NCBI RefSeq assembly: GCF_902833145.1
Contig: NZ_CADFEN010000007.1
Coordinates: 327,456 to 391,455, forward strand
DNA from: Burkholderia sp. BCC0506
GTDB lineage: Bacteria; Pseudomonadota; Gammaproteobacteria; Burkholderiales; Burkholderiaceae
Length of the DNA stretch: 64,000 nucleotides
Direction of reading: 5' to 3'
Below are positions 1 through 9,755 of the stretch, piece by piece. Made by a program: the position numbers and the translations under genes. The notes under the pieces are model-generated. The model saw nothing but the letters and a program-made list of their open reading frames with translations. It ran no database searches and was not told where the DNA came from. How positions within the stretch are numbered: the stretch's first letter is position 1; each line of letters begins with the position of its first letter.

Positions 1-3000
1 TCGGTGAACGTGAGGCCGTTGCCTTCCTTGCGCCCGACGTCGCGCTTGCCCCATTCGGTGAGGCGCTCGAGCGTCGACGCGAAATCGGCGATCTTCGCGT
101 TGCCGTAGCGCGTGACCGCTTCGACGATCGAGCCCGACACGTACGCGGGCTGGTACGGCGCGAGTGCGATCGGTTTGGGCGGCGGCGCGGCAGGCGCGGC
201 GGCGGCCCTGGCCGGTGCGCCGGCGGCCGGCTGCGTTCGCTGGGTGCCGCGCGCGGCCTGCCTGCCTTTGCGACCTTTTCGGCCAGCCTTGCCGCCTTTG
301 CCCGCTTGCGGGCCGGCGCCGCTTGGGGGCGCGGCGGGCGGGGACGCCGCCGCTGCCGGCTGCGCGGCTTGCAGCGCGGCCGCCTTGAGCGCGGCCGCGC
401 GCGGCTCGAATACGTCGGGGGCGAGCCTCGACAGCAGGAAATGCTGATTGCCGCCATACGGCCCGCGGCCGATCGTCGCCCGCTCCAGCGGCAGGCCGGC
501 GTTGTCCGGGTCGCGAAACTGGCCGACGTCGTCGTACCAGCGCACCGTGCCGTTCTCCACCGCGATGAGGCCGGTCAGCGACCCGGTCAGCACATCGGTG
601 ACCGTGCCTTCGTGGTCGTACACGTACACGTAGTGCCCGTCGGGAATCTTGCCCATCTCGAGCGCGCGTTTCAGCTCGTCCGCGTGGTGCGCGTTGAAGT
701 CGAGCGCGCTGTCCGCCGTCGTCGGGAGGATGTCGGGCAGGTCGGCCTCGGCTGCCGCGCGGTTCTGGCGCCGCAGCGACGGATGCAGGCTCCCGAGCCA
801 GCGCTGCACGTACGCGTCCGGCTTCGACAGCGGTGCCTTCGGCTTGCCGATCGGGCGGCGCATCTTCGCGGGCGCGAAGCCGCCGTAGCTTTCGACGACG
901 TCGTGCGCGACCCTCGTGACGAAGAACTTCACGCCGCGCCGCCCGCCGGGCAGCGCCCGGAAGCGGCGCCGGAACGCGGCGGCGAGCTCGCGCGATTCGA
1001 TCGTGGCGTCGCCGAGCGACGTCGTTTCGACGTAGGTCCATTTCCCCGCGGCGTCGCGTGTCGCGTAGCCGAGCACGGTGCCGGTCTCGCATTCGACCGC
1101 ATAGACCGTCGTTCCCGCATCGGGATCGTGTCGCGCCGCCGGCTTCGGTCGGTAGAAGCGCGGCGCGCTGTCGAGCTGGTGCACGTTGTCGACGACCTGC
1201 GCGTCGACACCCGCATCCGACGGCTCGACGTCCCACGCGCGGCGTTCGCCGAAATACGCGTCGATGCGCGCGGCGCCGCCGAACTTGCGCAACTCGGCGA
1301 GCGCGACGGGCGACACGTAGTAGTCGTACTTCGCGCGGCTCGCGGCGCCTTTGTCCTTCAGCGCGAGAAACGCGTCCTGCAACAGGTGCGGATCGACGTC
1401 GTCCGATGCCCCCGTCTTGTCGACGAACTTGCCCTGCGCGTTGGTCCGGAAGCTCGCGATGAATTCGGGCTGCGGGTGGATCGCGTCGCGCCGGTCGGCG
1501 GGGCGGTCGGTGCGCAGCGCGATCAGCACGTGCGCGTCGGGGCCGAACGCCGCCTTCATCGCGTCGATGCTGTCGAGCTGGTCGCCGTCGACGCGCAGCA
1601 GGTCGCGCTTGCCGTGCGACGCGAGCAGGTCGAGCGCGCGCTGTTCGCGCTTGGCGGCCCGGCGCGCGGCGAGCCCGCGCGCGGGCCGCGGCGCGGGGGC
1701 AGCCGGCGCGGCCATTTCGCGCGGTACGCCGCCGGCCTGCATGCGCGCGATCCGGCTCGCGTAGTAGTCGCGATAGGTCGCGTAGCCGGGCACCGACGGC
1801 TCGGCGTCGCCGAACGCATCCGCGAGCCGGCGCAGGCCGGCTTCGTCGCCGGGCATCACGCGATCGGCTTCGCGCGCGATCGCGTCGGGCAGGCGCACAT
1901 CCTTCGAGATGTCGATGCCCGTGTCGTCGATCAGCTCGCGGCGCACCGCGAACGCGTTCGCCTGCGCACGCGCTTCGGCCGTCAGCGCGCGGTCGACCAG
2001 CGTATCGCCGGGCGCGCCGTCGAGCAGCAGGCGTCCGGCGATCGCGTCCACCGCGTGCTGCGCTTCGTGCGCGAGCGCATACACGAGCGTACCGGTGTGA
2101 CGCATGCGGCCGTCGAGCACGATGCGCTGCTTGTCCGTGTCGATCCGGCTGCCGCGCCCGGGCCGAACGACCACGACGGTCCAGCCGGCGGCCTGCGCGT
2201 GCGCCAGTTGGCCGCTCAGCAGCGTCGAGCGGTCCACCAGCGCGAGCGCTTCCTTCGACAGCGGCGCGCCGCCGAACCACATCCGTATCTGCGTGATGAC
2301 GGACGGTTTCTGCACGAACGCGTCGGGCGGCAGCGTGTCGGCGATGAGCGGGCGCGCGACGGCGATGTCGCCCTGTTCGAGGCCGTGCGCGAGCAGCCGT
2401 TCGAGTTCGGCGAGCTTGTCGAGCGTGCTCAGGTGTTCGACCGGGTCGCGCGAGACCGGGCCGGGATCGCTCAGCAGGAAGTCGCCCTTGCGCGTGAAGA
2501 TCCCCTGCAGGTCGAATGCGAGGCCTTCGCGTTCGACGACCGCGCGAATCGTGCGGATGTGCTCCAGCGCGGCCCGCGTGACGACGCGCGGCAGCGTGCC
2601 GGTCTCGACCATCGTGTGCGTATGCAGGACGCCGAGCGGGCGGTACAGGACGCCGACGCGGCCGAGCGCCGAAAACGGGCCGCTCATCGTGACCGTCTGC
2701 AATCCATACGAACGCAGGTCGTCGAGCGCGAGCCGTTCGTCGACGGCCGCGCGTACGTGACCGTCTGCCGACTGCGCATGGCGATCGTAGAGGCCGAGCG
2801 CGGCGTCGTCGCCGAGCGCGAAGACGGTCTTTTCGCCGCCGGCGCCGAGCAGCTCGCCGGCTTCGCGCGCGACGTCGACACGCGCGTTGCGGTCGCCGCG
2901 CGCATAGACGCCGAGCGGGTCCGCATGCAGCGGGCCGAGATCGTGCGGCGCGGCGGGCGCGGGATCGAGACGCTGAAACGTGCCGGTATCGAGCAACGCG

Positions 3001-6000
3001 CCGTGTTCGCCGACCGCCTCCGCGGGCGCGGCATACACGGGCCGTTGCCACAGGTTCGCGAGCCGCGCCGCATGCGCGGCGCCGTCGTGCCGCGCGGCGA
3101 GCACGATCGCATAGCCTTCCTGCACGACGAACGGCGGCGCCATCTCGAGCAGGTATTCGTGCGCGCCGACCGGCTGGCCGTCGACGAGCAGGGTGCCGTC
3201 CGCGCGCGTGTCGGCGTGCAGCACGACCACGCGGCGCACCGGGTCGATCGTGAAATGACGCGTGCGCGCGGCGGCCAGCTCGGCGGCATCGGGGCGCTCG
3301 CCGGCGCGGTACGGCGACGCAATCTCGGCATGCGCGCGACTCCAGGCGACGCGCGCATCGAAGCGGGCGACGCCGCGCGGCGCGGCAGCGGTTTCGTCCA
3401 TCCGCGGCGCGGGCATCCGGCGCGGCATGCCGCCGCGCCCCTTCTGGCGCGACCACGCGTCGTTGTAGAACGCGCGATAGGTCGGGCCGTCCGCGCCCGA
3501 CGTCGGCACGCTGCCCAGCGTGCTCGCCAGCCGGTCGACCGTGCCTGCGTAGTCGTGCGACCGGCCACGCCAGTTCGCGCCTTCGCGCGCGATTGCGTCC
3601 GGATGAACGAGGTGCGCGGCAATGTCGATGCCGGTTGCCAGCTTGATTTCGTAGCGGGCCTCGAACGCGCTGATCTGCGCGCGTGCCTCGGCCTCGAGCG
3701 CCTTGCGCGTGAAGCCGCCGCGCGGCCCGTAGTCGTGATCCAGCACGCCGGCCATCGCCTCGACGGCCTTGCGCGATTCGCGCGCGAGCGCGTACGTGAT
3801 GCTGCCGGCATCGCGCAGGCCGCCGTCGATCGTCACGCGGCGCTTGCGCGTATCGACGTGGCTGCCGCGGCCGCGTTTGCCGATCGTCACGCGCCAGCCG
3901 GCGTCCTGCAGCATGCGCAACTGCGTCGCGAGCGTGCCCGACTGCAGCGCGAGCGCCTGTACGGCTTCCGGCAGCGACGCGCCGCCCAGACGCATCTGCA
4001 TCCGCGTGATCCAGCCGGGATGCGGGGCGGCGTAATCGGGCGGCGCGGTGCCGGGCGCTTCCGCGGGCGCCGGATCGTCGGTCGTCACCAGCGGGCGCTC
4101 GTCCCCGGCATGCGTGCGGACGGTCTTGTCGCCGGTGGCTTCGGCAGGCGTCTCGTCGCGTGGAGTGGATGCGGCCGACCCGCGATCGGCTGCGGATTCG
4201 CCCGCTGCCTCGGCAATGGCGGGGTGGTCGGGCTTGACCACCACGAGCACGCGGTTCGGCGCGCTGAAGATGCCGTCGTGCGCGGTGACGGGTTCGGGCG
4301 TCGCGACCGCGCGCGGCATCGCCGGCTCGTTCGGGCCGCGCTTGCCGGCGAGTATGACCACCGTTTCGTCGGGCGCAGCGGGGCGCGACGAGGCCGGTGG
4401 TGCTGCTTCGGCCGCGGCGGCGGCAGGGCCGCGTTCCGCCGCCGCCGTTTCCGGCGCCGGATCGAAGCGCAGCACCCGCGCATCGGCGCGCAACTGTCCA
4501 TCGGCGCCGAATGCGTCGGGCGTGGCCGCGTAGACGGGTTTCCGCCAGCGGTTCGCCAGCTCGGGCGCGAGTGCCGCGTCGTGCTCGCCGGCGACGACGA
4601 TCACGGGCTCGTCGAGATCCTGCGGACGCGGCGCAGGCGCGGCCGGATCGCGGTGCGCGCCGTTGCGCACGAGATAGACCGTGCGCTCGCCGACCTGCAT
4701 CGGCTCGATACCCGGCCCGCGCGGTACCGCGATGCCGGCCGGGGCGGATGTCGCGGGCCGCGTCGCGGGCGCTTCGTTCGTCAGGTCGACGACGCGCACA
4801 TTGACGCGCGGCGGCGTGCCGTCCGGCTGCTTGCGCGTGCCGGCGCCGGCCGGTTCGTCGATATCGGCGACGCGTGCCGCGGCGCCGCGGGTGGCCGTCG
4901 TGCGGTCCGCGTCGATGTCGTCGTGCTGCCGGTCGGCCTGCGCGCGCGCCTCGCTCGTGCGCTGCGTGCTGCGGGCATCGTGGGCCGCATTCGCGCCTTC
5001 GCCTTCGGCGGCGGCCCGCTGGACGCGGCGCGCCTCCCTCGCGGCGGTGTCGCGCAACTGGCGGTGCAGGTCCTTGCCCTGGTCGATGACCTCGTCCAGC
5101 CGGTCGAGCCGCGATTTCGCGACGATGTTCGACGTCGTGCCGATGGCGCCGTCGGGGCCGAACGTCATGCGCTCGCCGGTGTCCGTCACGCTGTCGATCC
5201 GCGTGCCGTGGGTCCAGGCCTTCGGTGAGGCCGACACGACGGACAGCGTGCCGTCCTGGCCCAGCACCACCGACTTGCCGGGCGGCATTTGCCTGGCCGA
5301 TACCTTGTCGAGCACGCGGATCGGCTGGTCTTCGTAGGTCAGCACCTTGTCGCCGACCATCAGGGTCCCGTCGGGCGCGACCTTCACGGCCTCGCCGTCG
5401 AGCGTCGCGCGCGTGCGGTCGGCCGACAGCGACGCGGCGCCGTCCCTGTTCAGGATTTGCCCGATCGTCCGGTCGTCGACCTTGACGACGTTGCCGTCCG
5501 TCGTATGCGCGGCGATCGGCCGTCCGGTGCGGGTGCGGATGCCCGTGACCGCGCGTTGCTTCGCGACGCCCGCGCCCATCAGCGCGGTATTGATGACGCC
5601 GGACTCGAACGCTTCGCCGGCCGCCTTCGTATTGCCTTGCAACAGGTCGACACCGGATTCGACGAATGCCTCGCCGGCGCCGGCGACCCCGGTCACGAAC
5701 GCCGTGCGTTGCGCACCCTTGGCGACGACCGACGCGACCCGGGTCGTGACCGCGCGCTCGAACAGCTTCGTGCCGGCGAGTTTTGCGGCGCCGCCGGCCG
5801 CCATCGGCACGAGGTTGATGTAGTCGGCGCGGGCGCCGGCGTCGAACGGACTGATGCTCTGGTCGTGCTCGACGCGGTTGGCGAGATCGAGGCCGGCCTT
5901 CGTCATCGCGGAACCGATCGCCGTATACGTCATGCCCGCGCCGAGAATGTTCAGCGGCACGCCGATCGCCGCGCCGATCACCGTGCCGTCGAGCGCCGTG

Positions 6001-8756
6001 CCGATCACCTCGAGCGCCATCCCGCCGAGCAGCATCCCCACGTTGACGCCGGTGCCCGTGAAGAAATTCAGCACGGAGTCGGCTGCGCTGTCGTGGTGCG
6101 CGGCCTTCTGCACGAGCTGCGGCGAGCCGTCCGCGTTGTGGCCGGTCAGGATGTCGACGGTGCCGTCCGACGACAGCTGGTTGCTGTCGAGATAATCGTC
6201 GATGCTGTCGTAGTTGCCGGCCGATTCGTCGATGTAGTGCGTTTTGCCGTCCTGGTCCGTGACCTTGAACAGCGCGCTCGTCATCGTCCCGGTTTCCTTC
6301 GCGGCATACACCATCGGCAGCACGCTGATCTTCGTGTCCTTGCCGCCGCCGACCGACAGCAGCTTGTCGCGCACGCTGTCGATCGCCGACAGCTTGTCCT
6401 TGTCGACGAAGCGCGCGGTCGAATCGTCGGCGGCCGACAGGGCGGGCGACGAGGGATCGGCCGGCACGTCCGGCTGTTGCCCGAGCGCGATGCCGATCAG
6501 GTTGCGCTGCTGGTTCTCGTTGAGCGAGCCGAACGCGATCGTGCCGCCGTTCTGCGTACTCAGGCTCGCCGCGTCGAGCATCGAGTTCGACATTTCGGTG
6601 CGATGCGCTTCGTAGAAGTCGTGCATCGCCTTCTTGTAGTCGTCCGCCGCGTTGGACTTCTCGTCGACATAGCGCAGCCGCTCGTCGAGGCTCGCGTCGA
6701 ACTGGTCGAGCAGGACCTGCTGGCGCGACGTGTCGCGCAGCAGCTGCAGTTGCGGCACGGCGTTCTCCGCCTTCGTGACGGCGGCCCGCGCGTCGTTCAG
6801 CTCGGATTGGTACGGGTTCGCGCGATACGACGGCGCCGGTATCACGTCGCCGTCCGGCAACGTGCGCAGCCGTACCGGCGGCGGATTGGCGGCGGCCCAT
6901 GCGTCGTACTGCTGCTGTTTGGCGGCGAGCGCGCTCCTGGCGTGATCGACGTCTTCCTGCGCGTTGCTCAGTGCGACGCCGGCTGCGCGCGAATTGACGT
7001 CGTCCGCCAGCCGGTTGCTGGCCATCCGCAGCGCGCCGGCGACCACCTGCAGGCGCGTGGCGTCGAGTTGCGTGGGGCCGCTCGGCGCGGCGGGCAGCGG
7101 CAACGTCGAGCGCGACGGGGCGGTCAGCGGGAAGATCGGCGGCGACGACGCGGCAGGCTGGCCGGCCGGTAGAGGGGCCGCGAACGCCGAGGGCAGCGAC
7201 GGGCTCGTGCCCGGCGCGGCGCCGGCGGCCGTCGACAGCGACGATGACGGGGCCGGCTGCGCGGCGTTCCACGTCGATTGCGGCGGTGGCTGGAAAAACG
7301 GCTTCAGCAGCGGCTGCCGCGCCTTCACCTGCGCGCTGATCTTCGCCGCCTGATCGTCGTACTGTTGCGCGAGCGTCGCACCGTACGCGGCGACGAAGCC
7401 GTCGTGCGCGATGCTCGCCTGCTGCTTCGCGTTGGAGAGCTTCCCGTACGCGGCGGCGAGATCGAGATCGACCTGCGCGTCGACGGGCGGCAGGTGCGGC
7501 GGCCGCGGATTCTCCCGGTGCCACTTGTCGGACGCCTGCTGGGCGGCCGTGCAGTCGGCCTGCGCCTGGTCGACCTGTTGCTGCGCGGCCAGCATCTGCA
7601 GATAGCCGCCGCTCGTGTTGGCGGCCGTCTGCGCGCGCTTGAGCGCGGCGTTCGCGTCCGACACCGAATTCGGCGCGACGATCACCGTTCCCTGCCTGCC
7701 GGCGACCACGTCGAATTTCTGCTGCGCCTGCGCGAGCGCGATGGCATCGTTGGCCGCGGCGAGCGCCGCGTTCGTGGTGTTCGCCGCTTTCGCCGCGGCC
7801 GTGACGGCCTTTTGCGCGGCGTCCGGCGAGTCGGGCGCCTCCGGCAGGTTCACCTGCAGATCCTGCTCTGCCAACGCGTCGTTCAGCCGGCCGATGCCCG
7901 CGTCGAGCGCCGCCTTGTAGTCTGGATCGACGAGGTATGACTGGAGCTGCGTACGGGCCAGGTACGCATTCGACAGATCCGAAAAGTATTTCGCGGTACC
8001 GGCGGCCGCGTGCGCGTCGGCGCTTCGCCACTCGTCGTAAAGCTTCGATTGCGCCGCGGTCTTGCAGTCGCCCGGCTTCGGTATCCACGTCGGATCGTTC
8101 GCGTGGTCGGGAAACGCGGCCTGCAGCGTCTTGAGCTTGTCGTTGGCCGCGTTCTGCGCGTCGCCCGGATTCGTCACCTTGCCGTCGGCGTCGATCTGGA
8201 TGCCTGACGGCTTGTCGGCGTCGGCCTGTTCGCCGTACAGGATCGTGTAGCCGGCGTCGGTCGTCACGTTCAGCTCGCGCTGGGCCGTGTCGGCCGCCGT
8301 GCGCGCCTTCGCGTAATCGGCCTGCGCGGCCTGGCGGGCCTCCGGCGTCGATTCGGGATCGCGGTTGACCACGTGCAGCACGTTCTGCGCGCCCTGCAGC
8401 GATTTCGACGCGTCGTCGTATTTCGTCTGCGCGTCCTGGATGGCCTGCCGCACGGCCTGTGTCGTCTTGTTTTCGACGGTGATGTCGGGCGGCGGCGCCG
8501 TGTATTGCGCGGCCATGCGCTGCATCAGCGACGTCGCGTCGGCGATCTCCGCGTTGGTCGGCTTCGACGGATCGGTGAACGACGACGCGTTGACGGGAAT
8601 CGGCGGGGCGACGACCGGGTTCGCGGGGCCGGCTGCCGGATCGTCCTGTTTCGGCGGCGGAGGCGGAGGGGGCGGCGGCGCGACGACGGGATTGAGCGTT
8701 TCCGACAGGAAGCGCTGCCAGTTGACGCCCAGTCCCATTCCGTCGATCAACAGCAT
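1..8756 (-). CDS. Giant T3SS-linked protein with duplicated metallopeptidase-like module (3' end outside window)
   Basis: At least 2,918 residues are visible and the end lies beyond base 1. The ATG is preceded by GGAG 8 bases upstream. N-terminus: a short leader, an eight-proline run (about residues 28-35), then long Ala/Gln-rich helical or coiled-coil sequence to about residue 700. Residues about 730-1080 contain a hydrophobic, glycine-rich stretch (about 902-947) and resemble DUF4781-type proteins; that family name is from memory. Two related modules follow, about 1579-1772 and 2149-2339. The second has HEAQH (2230-2234), a zinc-peptidase HExxH motif; the equivalent in the first is RESRK (1659). 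Each module is preceded by a related stretch with a KPVYA or RPVYA core (about 1382-1434 and 1880-1932). A basic Gly/Lys/Arg stretch lies near 2820. It follows the secretion genes on the same strand, so a secreted effector or toxin is a reasonable inference, not proven. Confidence 0.8.
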   Translation of the reverse strand, partial: MLLIDGMGLGVNWQRFLSETLNPVVAPPPPPPPPPKQDDPAAGPANPVVAPPIPVNASSFTDPSKPTNAEIADATSLMQRMAAQYTAPPPDITVENKTTQAVRQAIQDAQTKYDDASKSLQGAQNVLHVVNRDPESTPEARQAAQADYAKARTAADTAQRELNVTTDAGYTILYGEQADADKPSGIQIDADGKVTNPGDAQNAANDKLKTLQAAFPDHANDPTWIPKPGDCKTAAQSKLYDEWRSADAHAAAGTAKYFSDLSNAYLARTQLQSYLVDPDYKAALDAGIGRLNDALAEQDLQVNLPEAPDSPDAAQKAVTAAAKAANTTNAALAAANDAIALAQAQQKFDVVAGRQGTVIVAPNSVSDANAALKRAQTAANTSGGYLQMLAAQQQVDQAQADCTAAQQASDKWHRENPRPPHLPPVDAQVDLDLAAAYGKLSNAKQQASIAHDGFVAAYGATLAQQYDDQAAKISAQVKARQPLLKPFFQPPPQSTWNAAQPAPSSSLSTAAGAAPGTSPSLPSAFAAPLPAGQPAASSPPIFPLTAPSRSTLPLPAAPSGPTQLDATRLQVVAGALRMASNRLADDVNSRAAGVALSNAQEDVDHARSALAAKQQQYDAWAAANPPPVRLRTLPDGDVIPAPSYRANPYQSELNDARAAVTKAENAVPQLQLLRDTSRQQVLLDQFDASLDERLRYVDEKSNAADDYKKAMHDFYEAHRTEMSNSMLDAASLSTQNGGTIAFGSLNENQQRNLIGIALGQQPDVPADPSSPALSAADDSTARFVDKDKLSAIDSVRDKLLSVGGGKDTKISVLPMVYAAKETGTMTSALFKVTDQDGKTHYIDESAGNYDSIDDYLDSNQLSSDGTVDILTGHNADGSPQLVQKAAHHDSAADSVLNFFTGTGVNVGMLLGGMALEVIGTALDGTVIGAAIGVPLNILGAGMTYTAIGSAMTKAGLDLANRVEHDQSISPFDAGARADYINLVPMAAGGAAKLAGTKLFERAVTTRVASVVAKGAQRTAFVTGVAGAGEAFVESGVDLLQGNTKAAGEAFESGVINTALMGAGVAKQRAVTGIRTRTGRPIAAHTTDGNVVKVDDRTIGQILNRDGAASLSADRTRATLDGEAVKVAPDGTLMVGDKVLTYEDQPIRVLDKVSARQMPPGKSVVLGQDGTLSVVSASPKAWTHGTRIDSVTDTGERMTFGPDGAIGTTSNIVAKSRLDRLDEVIDQGKDLHRQLRDTAAREARRVQRAAAEGEGANAAHDARSTQRTSEARAQADRQHDDIDADRTTATRGAAARVADIDEPAGAGTRKQPDGTPPRVNVRVVDLTNEAPATRPATSAPAGIAVPRGPGIEPMQVGERTVYLVRNGAHRDPAAPAPRPQDLDEPVIVVAGEHDAALAPELANRWRKPVYAATPDAFGADGQLRADARVLRFDPAPETAAAERGPAAAAAEAAPPASSRPAAPDETVVILAGKRGPNEPAMPRAVATPEPVTAHDGIFSAPNRVLVVVKPDHPAIAEAAGESAADRGSAASTPRDETPAEATGDKTVRTHAGDERPLVTTDDPAPAEAPGTAPPDYAAPHPGWITRMQMRLGGASLPEAVQALALQSGTLATQLRMLQDAGWRVTIGKRGRGSHVDTRKRRVTIDGGLRDAGSITYALARESRKAVEAMAGVLDHDYGPRGGFTRKALEAEARAQISAFEARYEIKLATGIDIAAHLVHPDAIAREGANWRGRSHDYAGTVDRLASTLGSVPTSGADGPTYRAFYNDAWSRQKGRGGMPRRMPAPRMDETAAAPRGVARFDARVAWSRAHAEIASPYRAGERPDAAELAAARTRHFTIDPVRRVVVLHADTRADGTLLVDGQPVGAHEYLLEMAPPFVVQEGYAIVLAARHDGAAHAARLANLWQRPVYAAPAEAVGEHGALLDTGTFQRLDPAPAAPHDLGPLHADPLGVYARGDRNARVDVAREAGELLGAGGEKTVFALGDDAALGLYDRHAQSADGHVRAAVDERLALDDLRSYGLQTVTMSGPFSALGRVGVLYRPLGVLHTHTMVETGTLPRVVTRAALEHIRTIRAVVEREGLAFDLQGIFTRKGDFLLSDPGPVSRDPVEHLSTLDKLAELERLLAHGLEQGDIAVARPLIADTLPPDAFVQKPSVITQIRMWFGGAPLSKEALALVDRSTLLSGQLAHAQAAGWTVVVVRPGRGSRIDTDKQRIVLDGRMRHTGTLVYALAHEAQHAVDAIAGRLLLDGAPGDTLVDRALTAEARAQANAFAVRRELIDDTGIDISKDVRLPDAIAREADRVMPGDEAGLRRLADAFGDAEPSVPGYATYRDYYASRIARMQAGGVPREMAAPAAPAPRPARGLAARRAAKREQRALDLLASHGKRDLLRVDGDQLDSIDAMKAAFGPDAHVLIALRTDRPADRRDAIHPQPEFIASFRTNAQGKFVDKTGASDDVDPHLLQDAFLALKDKGAASRAKYDYYVSPVALAELRKFGGAARIDAYFGERRAWDVEPSDAGVDAQVVDNVHQLDSAPRFYRPKPAARHDPDAGTTVYAVECETGTVLGYATRDAAGKWTYVETTSLGDATIESRELAAAFRRRFRALPGGRRGVKFFVTRVAHDVVESYGGFAPAKMRRPIGKPKAPLSKPDAYVQRWLGSLHPSLRRQNRAAAEADLPDILPTTADSALDFNAHHADELKRALEMGKIPDGHYVYVYDHEGTVTDVLTGSLTGLIAVENGTVRWYDDVGQFRDPDNAGLPLERATIGRGPYGGNQHFLLSRLAPDVFEPRAAALKAAALQAAQPAAAASPPAAPPSGAGPQAGKGGKAGRKGRKGRQAARGTQRTQPAAGAPARAAAAPAAPPPKPIALAPYQPAYVSGSIVEAVTRYGNAKIADFASTLERLTEWGKRDVGRKEGNGLTFT

Positions 8757-8966
8757 GCTCGTCTCCGTTGAGCCGCGCGACGCGCGGGGCACCCGGCGCA
8801 CGGGATGCCGCGCCGCGAGCTTTCAAGTGTAAGGAGGCGCATCGCGGCTGGCATGCCGCTGTTTCGTAGCGTGGCGGCGCGGCGAGGACGCGCGCGCGAC
8901 GCGTGCTACGAGGCGTGAGCGGCCGCGCGTTCGAGCGGCGCGCCGCGGCCCGTGCACGTCGTCACG

Positions 8967-9755
8967 TCACTGATCGAGACACCGCACGCACAGCCGCTTC
9001 GCCTGGTTCGCCGGCAGCCCGCGGCACATCATCACGACCGGCCGCGCATGGCACGACGGCGCATCCGCGGACGCGGCGGGCAACGGCAGGCGGCGCGCGC
9101 GTTCGGGCGGCGTCGTGGCGGCCGCGGCCATGCGCCGCTCGCGCGCCTGCGGCGGCGTGTCGGTCACGACGGGAATCGGCTCGATGCCGCCTTCGCGCGC
9201 GTTGCGCTGCGCGCTCGCGACGACGCGGCTCACGTAGCCGCTCGAAAAGCCGGTCGTGAAGTTGCCGCTGTAGTAGCACGACAGCGCCGCGCGCAACGCG
9301 GCCTGCGTCGCGCGGCCGGTGCCCGACGAGCGCGCGAAGCATTCGGTCAGGATCGCGCCGCCGGCCCGCAGGTTGCGGCACGGCTCGAACATCGTCGCAT
9401 CGTCGAGCCCGTATTTCGCGAAATTGCGTTCGTTCACCTGCGCGAGGCCGACGCTGTAGCTGAAACCGCGCGACGCCAGCTCGCGCGCGGTCGCGCGTGC
9501 TTCGTCGAGCGACGCGGGCTGGCGCGCCAGGTGCCCCCCGACCACGCCGATCGCATACGGATTGAAGCCCGACTCGGTGCGCACGAGCGCGGCGAGCGTC
9601 GCCGGGTCGACGTTCGGCGCGCAGGCGCGCGCCAGTTGCGCGAAAGCGGCGCCGCCGCCGGCCGCCAGCGCGACGCGCGGCGGCAGGCACGCGAGCGCGA
9701 GCAGGGCCAGTGCGCCCAGGCACGCGGCGAGTGTTCGCAGGCGGCGCGCGTTCAT
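8967..9755 (-). CDS. Type III secretion-associated lytic transglycosylase
   Basis: 262 residues, with an N-terminal signal-like segment (basic start, Leu/Ala core, about residues 1-32) and an SLT domain. The catalytic-type motif RTESGFNPYAIG is followed by VGLAQVN and a CYYSGNF-like segment, as in IagB/VirB1-type enzymes that open peptidoglycan for a secretion machine. Two cysteines (CAPN, EPCRN) fit a periplasmic disulphide. The ATG overlaps the TGA of sctR (ATGA), so translation is probably coupled. The C-terminal 70 residues are Arg/Pro-rich with several cysteines and fall outside the catalytic domain. Role in T3SS assembly is inferred from family and position. Confidence 0.85.
   Translation of the reverse strand: MNARRLRTLAACLGALALLALACLPPRVALAAGGGAAFAQLARACAPNVDPATLAALVRTESGFNPYAIGVVGGHLARQPASLDEARATARELASRGFSYSVGLAQVNERNFAKYGLDDATMFEPCRNLRAGGAILTECFARSSGTGRATQAALRAALSCYYSGNFTTGFSSGYVSRVVASAQRNAREGGIEPIPVVTDTPPQARERRMAAAATTPPERARRLPLPAASADAPSCHARPVVMMCRGLPANQAKRLCVRCLDQ

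Noticed and set aside
306-5228. 1,640-codon open frame on the plus strand
   Set aside because: It is the antisense shadow of the giant gene. It is Arg/Val/Ala-rich without domains, and the minus-strand frame has coherent repeats and a ribosome site.
5289-7172. 627-codon plus-strand open frame
   Set aside because: Same reason: antisense of the giant gene with shadow-type composition.
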